Shown here: in pieces, positions 25,212 to 35,745 of the stretch | How positions within the stretch are numbered: the stretch's first letter is position 1 | Layout: every line of letters starts with the position of its first letter | NCBI GenBank assembly: GCA_030272585.1 | Contig: BSYQ01000015.1 | Coordinates: 744,001-808,000 of the forward strand | From: Bryopsis sp. KO-2023 | Lineage: Eukaryota > Chlorophyta > Ulvophyceae > Bryopsidales > Bryopsidaceae | Length of the DNA stretch: 64,000 bases | Direction of reading: 5' to 3' | Notes under the pieces: model-generated | What the model was told of the DNA's origin: nothing | Seen by the model: only the letters and a program-made list of their open reading frames with translations | The model's database searches: none | Position numbers and translations under genes: made by a program

Positions 25212-26614
25212 ATTTTCGCGTGGTCGCTCTTTTTGCTGGTAGTGAGTGGGGTTGGGGGATTTTTATGTGTTCTTCCATCTCCACGTAGCGAACTGAAGAG
25301 ACTGGGTGGCGGCGCGGTCTCCTCTTAACTTCGCTCGTGATGCGGACGACTCCTAGGCACAAACGCCGAATCGAGTGATGTGCAGTTTAGTTGCCATCCC
25401 ATCATGATCCGGTCACATCCATTCTCGTGTCCGGTCCCGTCAAGTTTCCTGCCACCTCTTCCCCCACTTCATTTCCACTTCAGGTTAGAGCCCTAGAGCA
25501 ATCCTGCAGGGCCCTACATCTACATCTAGCCAGCTGCAGCATAAGGACATGATACCCCTTTTCGGACAAATCACACCCCTCCTGGCACCCTCCCACCCCA
25601 AAGAATGCCCGAAGTACCATTCTTTCGTCCAGTGTTTTCATCGATTAGAGGGGGTCTTTTTCGGTTTGGTTTCACATTGATTTGTTTCGTTCATTCTGAG
25701 AAACGGGTTGTTCCAATTCTTTTCCGTTCTCAGGTTTGATTGAGCGACAAGATTCTGTGAGGTGTAACACTTCTTTTTCCAGTCTGCACGATTCCGAAAA
25801 CGTCTAGCCCCCCTGAAAAGAAAAAGGAGTCCAAAATCATCTTTGAAATGAGTGCGCTCATTATTCTTATATTCATTTAATTACAAGTGGTCCAAATCCT
25901 TCTCTTCTTCCCTGCTGCCCTTTGAAAACAAAAAAACAAAACTACACAACATAAACTACACTCCTCCAAATCAAAATCAACCACATTTCGTCAAACAACA
26001 TCATTCCACACAACAAACGATTCTTCGATCTCCATTCACACTTTCCCTCACACTTTCATCATAAACCCCCAGATTTCTTGTCCGAAACCCTTTTTTTTCC
26101 CCAGGCAAGCATTATGGGGCTGTTGTACAACACTTTTTTAAAGACCACGAAAAACACCCCCACCGCTAGCACCATCGCCTACCTTTCAATCCGCGAACTC
26201 CCCTTCTTGATTTTTTTTCTCATAAAGTTACAAAACGTACAGGATATCTTGGATATACTCTGTAACCAAACCTGGAATATCATAGTCAAAGATTGTACAG
26301 TCTTCTCACCAATTCCAACTTTCCTTTGATCTCACTTTTCTCACTTTTCCCTCTATGGGCACTCACTCTTCCATCGACCCAAAAAAGAGTGATATCTTAC
26401 TACCATTGCAAAGAGAGATGCTAAGAGAAAAAAAATAAAAATGCTACTTTTTTTTTCCAAACACCCTCCAAAGCTCCGGCCCCTTTAAATCGTTCACTCT
26501 TTCCGAATAAACCCGCCACAAGCCCAGCACTCCCAGAAAACTTGATCCGTCTGTCTGTCTGTCTACCCACAGACAGACCCGCCTGTCAGAAAAGGAAGAG
26601 GAGCAGCTTGGTTT
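25212..26614. other. Spacer upstream of the A2M gene
   Basis: Contains the A2M 5' leader and promoter and the 3' UTR of the CTLH gene. The central part (25850-26330) is A/C-rich on the plus strand and has only short, compositionally driven open frames. A CTGT tetranucleotide tract lies at about 26550-26565. No gene supported. Confidence 0.55.
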
Positions 26615-29600
26615 CTATTGGACTACGTTTTCCACTGCCGACAGGAGGTTTCCGTTGTGTTGGATGAGAAGGTCGATCGCTGCCCCTCTTGGTAAAGCCA
26701 AGATGTCCATTATCTGCAAGACGTGTTCATCGTTGACCAGCAGTTCGCTGTCGTCCCCGCTGGGTTCGCTTAACTCCATTGGATCTGGAGGTTTTTTTCA
26801 AAAAAAAAAAAAAAAAAAGAGTGGAGTGGAGTGGAGTGAGAACTTACAACCCGGCGAAAAACAAACAAACAAGCATTAACATTATTGGGGGGATTAAAAC
26901 TACTAGCTTTTTTTTACCATCGATAGATGAAAAAAACCCAATTGAATTGAGCTGAACAGAACAGTAACATTCAGGTCGAAAAAAAACCCAAAAAATAAGA
27001 AAACCTCCACATTCACGACGCAGGATTAACTAAAAACGAAACAGGGCCATCCGGCCTTATGCTGATCGTTCACAAAAACAACAAATATCAGGACCAAAAC
27101 GGGGAAAAAAAAGTCTACAAAAATTTATGTGCCCACCTGCCCCTGCTGCTGCCCCCATCCCTGCTCTAGCAACAGCTTCTGCCTCTTCGATACCAGCCAG
27201 CAGTTCAATAACTTGCTTATGGACCGGCGAAACGCCCTCCGAATCGTCTACCTGATGCAACACATCGATGCCCAGATTCTTTGCAAAAATATCCTGGCAG
27301 TGCTGCTTTTTGAACCACTCTCTGTGTGCCACCAGAAGGGTTCTGACCAGGGAGGCCAGGGATGGCCCCGGCAGGCCGAACGAATCTTGGAGGGCCGTTT
27401 GGATTGCCGAACACAGGTCCGTGGGGGAAGGCATCTCCGGTTTTGTCGACATTATCTGCGACACGGTTTCCTGAAATCGAAAAAAAGACATTCAAATTTG
27501 ATGCCGATTTGCATGTTAAAACCTCTTCAGAAAGCACACTCATATATCTACATATATACACTCATATATATATTTTTTTTGAAATTTCACACCCACTTGA
27601 AGGGATTTGACGAGTCGATCTTTGTGCTGGGTTTCCATGTTTGCACTGACGATGGGTGTCAGTTTTTTTCTGACGAGAATCAGAGCAGCATCGTGGGCTC
27701 CCCCCGTCGCCATTCGCAGCACTTCGAATCTCCACAGCTCGAACAATATCTGGGGCTGCCTTTTGAACAACTCCGCATCGATTTCAGAAATGCTTTCCAT
27801 TGCCTGTGTAGAAAAAAGCGATCGCTAAGAAGTTTGGAAGTTTGGAAAGCAAACAGCCGTGGAATAAGAAAAATGCCCCTGTTATGAGCAGTAATAAAAT
27901 CCACGCAGGTCTATGGATATTCTATAAATTGATGTCCGGCGAAAACGAAACCTCATTTCAGCATTCCATGGATATTCAACGTCTGTTCCCCCAACCAGCC
28001 TTGCATAAAATTTTCAAAAACATTTTCAACCATCAAGAATCTACCTTTAATTCCACCTTCGATTTATTTTTCTTTCAACCGACTTTATTCAGTTTCAGCA
28101 ATCGTTTTTCTGGTTGGTATCCTATTTTCACCTGAATATATTTTCCATCTTTTACCCAGCGAACGAGCCTTAAAATCCGTCGGAGCTTGGGGTCGCATTG
28201 ATAACTCCTGCTTGCCCTTGCATTGTTCGAATCCTGCTCCAATTTGGCTGGAATTGTCGCTGCCTCACCGCCCCCAGCTGTTTTTTGAGACTCGTTTTCC
28301 CCAGGCACAGCCTCGTCTGCCTAAGAAACATACACCCGGTGGTTTTCACTTTTGCTGGATCGTTTTCAACTTCCCCACTGGACTGCGTGCAGTGGTTGAT
28401 GATTGACAATGCTGGATAAATGCCGTCTTTCAAACTGATTTTGCTCCCATAGCGTTTCCTGTGTTTTCTTCAAAAAATTTAATTAAGCAGTGCAGAAGGT
28501 TATGTCTGACTGTTGATACACACATGCTCCCTCGAGTCTAGATTAGAGTCGATTTCCATATCGTTTGAGTCGGAGTCCTGATCCGAAATTTGCAGCAAAC
28601 CCCTGGCAAACGAACAAAAGCAATTCTTCTTTTAAAATAAAAAAAATGTGAAGGCACGCATAGCGAAACCTGCCAATTCTTGAAAAAAAACAAAAAAACA
28701 GCACAACTGCAAAACAATACTGGATACTGAATACACAGGCATTTGACTTCGCATATCTTGGGGACTGCCAAAAAAGTAGTTCATTACTTTTTACTTTCTT
28801 TATTATAAAAAGTAACAATTCAACCACAATATAATAAATATACACCCTCCTCCCCCCCAAAAAACAAGAAAAAAAAAAGCTTAGGGAGGAAAGGAGGATG
28901 TCTCGTGAATGCCCTACCTGTAGCCTGCATATTCCATGACCAGTTGATTGAGCTCTTTCAGATTAATTTGAATTCGGCCCAATTCGTTTTCAAAGGCAGC
29001 CGCCACGTCTCCGTTGGTGTGTTTCAACGCATCCATAGCTTCTTGCCTTGGGATATTCACTGCTTGAACAATAGCCTGTGCGCATTAATATACCATTCAA
29101 ATTTTCCAAACATCCACCCCACATTCTCCAATTGAAAAATTTCCGCCAGAAACACCACTTTATTTTTAAAAATTAAAATTTTCATTTTTTTTCACTGTTC
29201 CCCAAATAATACTCAACACTTGAACAAATCCGATTTTTCCAAAATGAAATCTTTTACCAAATAAAGACGCAGCCTTAAAAACAGAAAAAAAAGCTTCCGG
29301 ACACTTGGCATTATTTTTGTTAAACCTTCTGGGTTTTTTCCTCAAGCTAAATTTAGAAAAACTGCAAGAAATTATAATGAACGAAAAAACTGACCTGGAT
29401 ATCTCTTTCTTGAAAATCGGCACTTCTTTCTTCTGGAAGAGGTCCAGGCCATCTTTCTTCCACGACCAGCTTTGGAATGATATCAGAGTCGGGGGTTGGC
29501 AAATCGAGGGAGGAATGGATACAATTTTGCTTGTGAATAACCAACAAATATTTCAACAAATTTAACAGGTCGGGGTCCTTAAAACCTGCATTTTTTCCAA

Positions 29601-31191
29601 AAAAAAACAAAAAACAGAAGATGTAAAAAGAAGTTGAATGATTCCTTCATGACATGCGGTCTCATTCCGCAATCCATTTTTATGAAAAATAAAATGAAAA
29701 CAAATAATAAAATTAAACACATGTCAGACGATAACACATTTTTTGCGAGAAGGGCTGCACTCAGCAATTCTTAACCTTGCGCAAAGCATTTCACAATAAG
29801 AAAAAAAATTTCACTATTTAAAAAAAATACACAAAAAACGTGTGGACCTACCGGTGGCTTTTCTGAGGGTTCCAAATATTACACTTCCCAAATGCTGCCT
29901 GGCTTTCAAAGACCACTGTTCCGCCACTGGGCTTTCCGATTGATCTTGGTCGTACAAAAACATCAACAAGGTTTTCTTGAATTCGTTGTAGGCATCCGCG
30001 TATGCGTCCAAAGCCAGCGGAGCCAGCTGTTTTCTCACCCAATCTTTAAAAACATTCAAACCCACAAAAAAAAAATCATTCAAGAAAAATTTCGTGTATC
30101 TGCAACGTATGCAAGCAGGATATGCATGACTAATCGAATGTTGTGGATGGGGTTCAATAATGGATGCTTTCATGTGAAGCCGAAATTCAATCCTAAAAAG
30201 CACCACTTTTGAACACAACGATTTTGTTTCTTGAAGAAGCATAGGGAAAAAAAAGCAAATGTCAATTTTGTCGAGAGCCAAAAAACAATAAAAAAATGCT
30301 TCAGTGTATATCAATAATAAAGAATTTCTTTTAAATTCGACCACTTGCAGAAAGTTGTTTTCCTTGTGAAACAAAGTCATGATGGTAATTACCGAGTGCT
30401 GCTTGATCTCCAGAGCTGCCTCCAGCCCTCAACAGCTCTATGAAAACTTGCCTTTTTAAATGAAATTCAAGCCGGGTGTCCTGCACACATATCAAAAAAT
30501 AAGCAATATACACAAAAAACCAAGCAAAACGATGGAAAAATTTTGCTGTTAAAGCCCATATCAATTATGGCATAGTGGACAGGCTGTATATAGCTCCAGT
30601 TCTATTTTTAGAAGCCACCCAGTCTGACTAACAAATTCACTACATTTCTCGACCATTTTTCCATTGGAATGAATGTCGGAAGGGTCAAAGGAAATAAATA
30701 AATAAATAAATAAAAACAAAAATCAATTCTGCTATTTTACTGGTCTTTACCGTCAAAACTTCGTCGCAAATTTCTTGGATCAAATTTCTGGCCTCCACCA
30801 CAGCGCCTTCGCCGATTTTTTGCCGCACGATTTCGCATCTCCGTTTCATTACCCACGAAGAATCCGGCTGACCTCCTTCCTGTGAAATTATTACAATTGT
30901 TTATTTATTTGTTTTAATTTATTTTTATTTAATTATTAGCTTCACACACCAGCACGACTGTGCAACCATCTCTCTTCTAGATTACGAAAAACAAAAAAAA
31001 CACGAAAAAAAGGGAAAGAAAAAACAATAATATAATATAAAACATGAATATATATACACATATATATATAAAACAATAAAATAAAATATGAATCGCACCT
31101 CCAACAGTCCTTCGAAGGCCATATAACTGGTCACCATACTATCCAGAGCTCCAAGGTTAACCCCACCTTGGGATTGAGCCAGGGACGGCAT
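26615..31191 (-). CDS. Protein with duplicated LisH/CTLH-CRA/UBA-like unit (GID/CTLH-complex related)
   Basis: Twelve exons, all in phase, give about 639 aa: 31099-31191, 30751-30879, 30393-30480, 29852-30043, 29395-29585, 28918-29075, 28522-28602, 28371-28458, 28132-28320, 27597-27803, 27137-27470 and 26615-26784. First unit: LisH-like LDSMVTSYMAFEGLLE, CTLH (CEIVRQKIGEGAVVEARNLI then LEFHLKRQVFIELLRAG), CRA helices (WVRKQLAPLALDAYADAYNE), then a UBA-like stretch (IPRQEAMDALKHTNGDVAAA). Second unit: LNQLVMEYAGYRGLLQ, an acidic linker, CTLH (KLRRILRLVRWVKDGKYIQA, LFKRQPQILFELWRFEVLRM), CRA (ALILVRKKLTPI), then a UBA-like end (LPRGAAIDLLIQHNGNLLSA). Known GID8-type proteins have one LisH-CTLH-CRA of about 230 aa. 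A role in a CTLH-type E3 ligase is inferred from family only. The exon 7/8 and 8/9 junctions (28371-28524) are the least certain. Confidence 0.75.
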
Positions 31192-31646
31192 GACGAAGCC
31201 CTAACAGAAACACCAGGAAGAAAAAAAAATAAAAAAAGAGGCCTGGCTGGTTATGTAAGAAATGGGGAATATTATTTAATAAGGCGTGCTGCTGTTTATT
31301 CTTTTGTCCACTAAGCAAAATGCCCTCAAATGTCAAGCTGCAGTATTATTATTTATGTAAATATAAAGAATCCAGAAATGGCATCAATGCAGAAAGACAA
31401 TGCTGAATCTGGCCATTTCTATTCTTAATTTGGGTCGAGGAAAAGATAAGTGTCGCAAAGCATTCCACGTTTTGAGGTCGAACCGTTTTTCGTTTTTCGT
31501 TTTTTTTCCCTTATCAATTTATTCCGAGTTTGGACCGACGTCGAACCTTGTTCGATATACCGACACCAAGTTTTCTTTCGGATGAAAAACACTCTCTTTC
31601 GTTGTTTCGCGCGTCAACGCCGATACGGTGGTGGAGTGGTGAGTAT

Positions 31647-32273
31647 TCAAACTGAAATCCCAGCCCAGGTTCCTGATGACTTCTCTGTTGCAATGACAAT
31701 TTGGCTGTTGTCGTCAAATGGTTTGAAATTTCGGTGCGGAAAATCAAAGCGAACCGTAAAAAGGCGTACGACACCTGGAAGGATGATTTTTATTGATAAT
31801 TCATTCTTGCGTGGCACAATTCATTCATTCACTCCACTTTCATGTTACATATATGTTTCAATCAACCAATAATTCAACCCACAGCAAGAGAAAGCCACCC
31901 CCCCCCAAATATATGAGGTCACACATGTTTCGCTTGTTTGTCTGGCTTTGTGCTTTCCAGTATGTCAAGTAGCTTTTTTTGATGAGGTGATTGTTGGTGT
32001 TGGGTTAATATAGGAGCAAAAAGTGGCCCCTCAGGCAATTGTCCAATCACTGATTGATGGAAAATAAGCAAGACTGGCAGGTTCCCAAAAGAGCATCCTT
32101 GCTGCAGTGTAAAAAGTGGGGTTGGGTTTGATATGTTGGTGGGCTGGGGTGGTGATGGAGGGGGGGCGGGGGGCGTCCCACATGGGGGAGCTGGGGGTGT
32201 CGTACGAGTTGGCGCTTTCAATCAAGGCCTTACACATTGCACCCCCATTCTCCCTGTGACCGCTCCTTGCCAT
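31647..32273 (-). CDS. Possible small two-exon protein, 55 aa
   Basis: An ATG at 32273 opens MARSGHRENGGAM, then a GTAAGG donor after 32234. An acceptor (ATCCTTCCAG) at 31774 resumes in phase and runs to a TGA at 31647-31649, encoding DNSQIVIATEKSSGTWAGIS near its end. I recognise no family. The exon pair is supported only by matching phase and decent splice motifs; further 3' exons are possible if GTTTGA is used as a donor. It lies between two minus-strand genes and just downstream of a GC-rich, CpG-containing stretch. Confidence 0.25.
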
Positions 32274-32279
32274 CTTCTA

Positions 32280-33460
32280 TAAGTCGTTTGGTCGGTGATC
32301 ATTCATCGCACCTTAGGCCCACCCATCCACGATCGTCGCAACCCTCACGGCTCGGAAAACGCGCGTGCTGCAGCATCGGAACGGACAGCACACAGCGCCC
32401 ACCTCCCCCCCCCCATTCCACCCCCTCCTGTCTCCGCCCCCTGCCACCAGAAAAAAAAAGAGAAAAAAAAGAGAGGAAGAAGAAGAAAACAAAAAATTGC
32501 GGCCTTTGTAGCACCCTCGCGCTTCGACGCGAAAAACGTGTGGCCAGGGGACGATGAGCGCGAGAAGGGGTGACGTCCTGCGAGACAATAAGGTTTTCTC
32601 GTCAGGGGCGGAAATGGGCGCAATCGTCGATACCGAGTGCCATTGTACATGCCGAATTTCTTGCTGCACGTTCGGAGGTAATTCCAGGCCCCCCCCCCAG
32701 AAAAAAAAAACGTGCGGTCAACATCTCGACGAGAAATCGTAACCGCCGGTGGGAAGGGTTAATTGAAAAAAAAAAAAAAAGGAATACAGAGTGGCGGAAG
32801 TGCTACAACTTCCATGTCAGTTGCGTGGGCGATTAGTATGTTCACGATGCTCGTTTTCTTTTTGCTGGTGGATCGATTGACGTGTGTGGCGATCGGCAGG
32901 GATTCGCAAGCTCGCTGGGCTGTTCAGATGCCCCCTGAAGCGTCGCAAAGCGAAGCGATCGAGCGAAAACGAGTCTTTTCATCAAATTGTGGCGCTCCAG
33001 TCTTCCGAAAATGTGCGCAAAATTTATTCGTACTCTTGATCGACCACTGCTGGCCACGCGGGTGCACCTGAAATTCGCAGGCCGCGTGGCTGTCCCTCAC
33101 TCTTGGTCGATTAATATTCTGCCTGCATGGTGCCGGGTCTGACACTCCTCCTCTGCCCACGTTTTGACTCGTCAGGTAGGAACGCGATCGAATGCAAACC
33201 GGATCGAATTGAAACCGCCACGCACGCCGCCGCCACCGCCGCCGCCAGGTCATAACACCGCTCGTGACTCGTCTCCCAGACTCCGCGCGAGCTTCGTGCC
33301 GACGGCTGATATGCTGGTGGATGCGAAATCTAAGCTCAAGTCACTCCAAGCCGCAAGTTCCACTAAGGAGGATGCCGAGGTCGACGAGCGGTGACTGTGC
33401 TGTGGCAGGCAAAAAAAAAAAGAGAGAGAGAGAGAGAGAAATGGGTTTGGGATGAATGTG
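32280..33460. other. GC-rich, CpG-containing stretch with weak ORFs
   Basis: Clearly richer in G+C and CpG than the surroundings and bounded by an AG dinucleotide tract at 33420-33439. It may be a promoter region. Many overlapping open frames exist on both strands but none shows a domain. Confidence 0.4.
33311..33394 (+). CDS. Possible terminal exon or small ORF, 27 aa
   Basis: ATG at 33311 opens a charged helical peptide (DAKSKLKSLQAASSTKEDAE) ending at a TGA. The frame is open upstream to about 33164, so this may be the last exon of a plus-strand gene whose earlier exons I could not place. An AATAAA signal lies at 33578-33583. No family recognised. Confidence 0.2.
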   Translation: MLVDAKSKLKSLQAASSTKEDAEVDER

Positions 33461-34314
33461 TTTTTCGATGCTCGTGGACGGAAGCCCTGTGCGAGCCAGG
33501 AGAATAGCCTCTAGATTTTGGTTAATATGTACACTGAATGATTATCATGGAAATTGGCTGATTTGTGTATACCATGGAATAAATAAAGGGAGCGCTAGGC
33601 GATGGCGCCCAGCATCTGTTTGAACTTTTGCTTTTTTTTTGGCTCAGTTTGGAGTGTTAATTACAGTCTTGTGGTTATTTATGTCAGCTGGGAAATTAAT
33701 TGAATGTGAAACACAGAAACAGGAAGGAAATAATTACAAAATATCATGCTGTAATTCGAGTGTGCTTTGCTTTTTGCTTTTTTTTGCTTTCTCTCTGGAT
33801 GGTAAAAACCAAATGTTTGCTCGTGTGCAGTCACTCCCCAAAAATCTCACATGATGTGTCACTCTTTTTTCTTTTTTTCGAACCTTTGCCAGATTTCATA
33901 ATGAATTTTCAAAGTCCAAAATGTTCTGCTGCTTACTGCCTTCGCAATTGCGACTAATTTTCCCCAAACTTTGCGTTCAAAATATATACATATATATATC
34001 TTCCCTCTAAACCAAAAAAACCTAAATGAACGAATAATTCAACGATCATCCCGATGAATCACTAACCAAAAAAAAAAAAAGAAGAAAAAAAATCAAAAAA
34101 AAAGAACTTTCCATCATATATATGATCAGTTCGACTAAAAGGATTATATTTTTTTTGTCTTTTTTTCTTCCCCGACTCTGTTTTCTCCCTCGAGAAAACA
34201 AAGAATCAAAAAAGCAAGTACTCCTTTTTTCCTCATCCTCTATTTGGCTTTGCTGTAGAAACAAAAAAAACACAACCCCAGTTTTTGGTGTTTTTCTCGT
34301 GTTATTTGGTTTTG

Positions 34315-35745
34315 CTAGGAATCCTCTCTATCTGAATCGTCGCTGTCCTCCCTGACATCATCAGTAGACTTTGTGGTGACCGTTTTGAAAGCCACCCTAA
34401 GAATCATAATCGTCCAAATGATGTGACATACAAACAGGAGCCCCAAAAACCCGTTTAATATGGAATGATGCGGCTGCGGATGCACACCATAAGGCACCGC
34501 CACCATTTCGATCGTTTCGAAATACGCGCTGCGTATTATGTGGAGCGGGAAGTAGTACAAACGCGTGCCTGTCCACACACACAAAAACACCAGGAATCCC
34601 CCCGTCGCTGCGTTTTCCTGCTTGGCGTACTTAGCCAATTTCGCCAATTGCAGAAAAACATCGCACACGTCATGGAGTAGGAATGTCATGCAGCCGATCC
34701 GGGTCATGTTAGTCGCGTATGAGTAAGCGATCAGGGCCATCGTGGTTGCATGGTGAATCAGCATTTGATTATGATCCTTTTTCCTCGGGCCGAATTTGGT
34801 CAGCATGGAATATGCAGACTGCATATACCATCCGAACTCCAGATTGTACAGTAGGTTCACTGGCGTCGTCACTTCATAATCGCATGGCAGTTGGGTGCAT
34901 CCCAGCCAAAAATAGCGAGTGTTGGTGAACCACTCCTGTGTGACGCTGGCTAGGAGGCCAAGGCAGCAGAATACCAAATAAGATGAAAATTCCCAGCATG
35001 AATCCATCCATTTCATGGTCACCAAAGTGCGCTTTTTTCGATCCTTCGCTGAGCTACCCTGAGGAAGCTTCAGATATGCTTTGCCAAGAGGCTGGAGAAA
35101 ATAAAAAAAATAAAAAATGAGAAGAATACAAACAATGAGAAGAATTACTAATTTCTACTGTGGTGGGTGGCAGCACCAGGCTGAGCTGTTTGAAAAGCAC
35201 CCCCCCCTCCCCCCCCCTTAAATAGCAATTGGATTTGCTTGTTAAATTATTGCTGCAATGATGTCTGAGCCTGTGGTTGAGCTGTGAACATAGCATTAAC
35301 ATTTCCCTCCGTTGTGCAAATAAATTTGATCAATTTCCTTGCGAAACCACAGTTTTTCGTTTCGGGGCAAGGATTCCCCCTCGAACGAATTCCACCCTCA
35401 GTATTTCGTCTTTCGCTCAACTCAGCGCTTCAATCTATCACTGAACGCCCGCGAGTGGACGTCTATATTTAAACGCTCGATGACCAGGGGGGTTGCAAGA
35501 CTGATTGCGTCGTAGGGGAAAGTAAAGGTAAAGGTCCTGTAAGAGTCACGACTCGATAACACAAGGCGCAGATTGCCGTAGGCCTCTTTTCTGGAGTTTA
35601 CCTCGAAAACAGAGACCTCCATGAGCTTCCGCACTTCCGGGAGGAACAGGGCCATCGGCAAGAACAGGCAGCCGGCCCAAAAATTGACCCCACCAAAGTT
35701 AACTGTTCTGAACAGCGGCGATATCTTCAGTTGCGGGTCCTCCAT
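34315..35745 (-). CDS. Ceramide synthase (TLC-domain, LAG1 family)
   Basis: N-acylates sphingoid bases with fatty acyl-CoA in the ER membrane. The main exon (34315-35091) encodes 258 aa with several membrane spans. It carries the Lag1 signature: KKDHNQMLIHHATTMALIAY supplies the paired histidines, and MTFLLHDVCDVFLQLAKLAK follows with the conserved aspartates. It ends in an acidic tail (DDSDREDS) like the phosphorylated tails of other ceramide synthases. The exon begins after TTTTCTCCAG with PLGKAYLKLP, the usual lead-in to the TLC domain. A 5' exon starts at ATG 35745 (MEDPQLKISPLFRTVNFGG), has one span near WAGCLFLPMALFLP, and contains FPYDAISLATPLVIERLNID, which fits the family's first conserved segment. 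Its donor is unclear: GAC|GTCCAC near 35479 keeps phase but is weak, and another small exon could lie between. Total length near 345 aa is normal for the family. Confidence 0.85.

Noticed and set aside
31919-32221. Minus-strand Pro-rich 100-codon frame ending ...TKPDKQAKHV
   Set aside because: Lacks an ATG, is proline-rich from a low-complexity stretch, and conflicts with the better-supported two-exon candidate.
32313-32669. Overlapping ORFs of 100 or more codons in the GC-rich region
   Set aside because: Open because of base composition; rich in Arg/Pro/Ser in several frames at once, with no domain or splice support.
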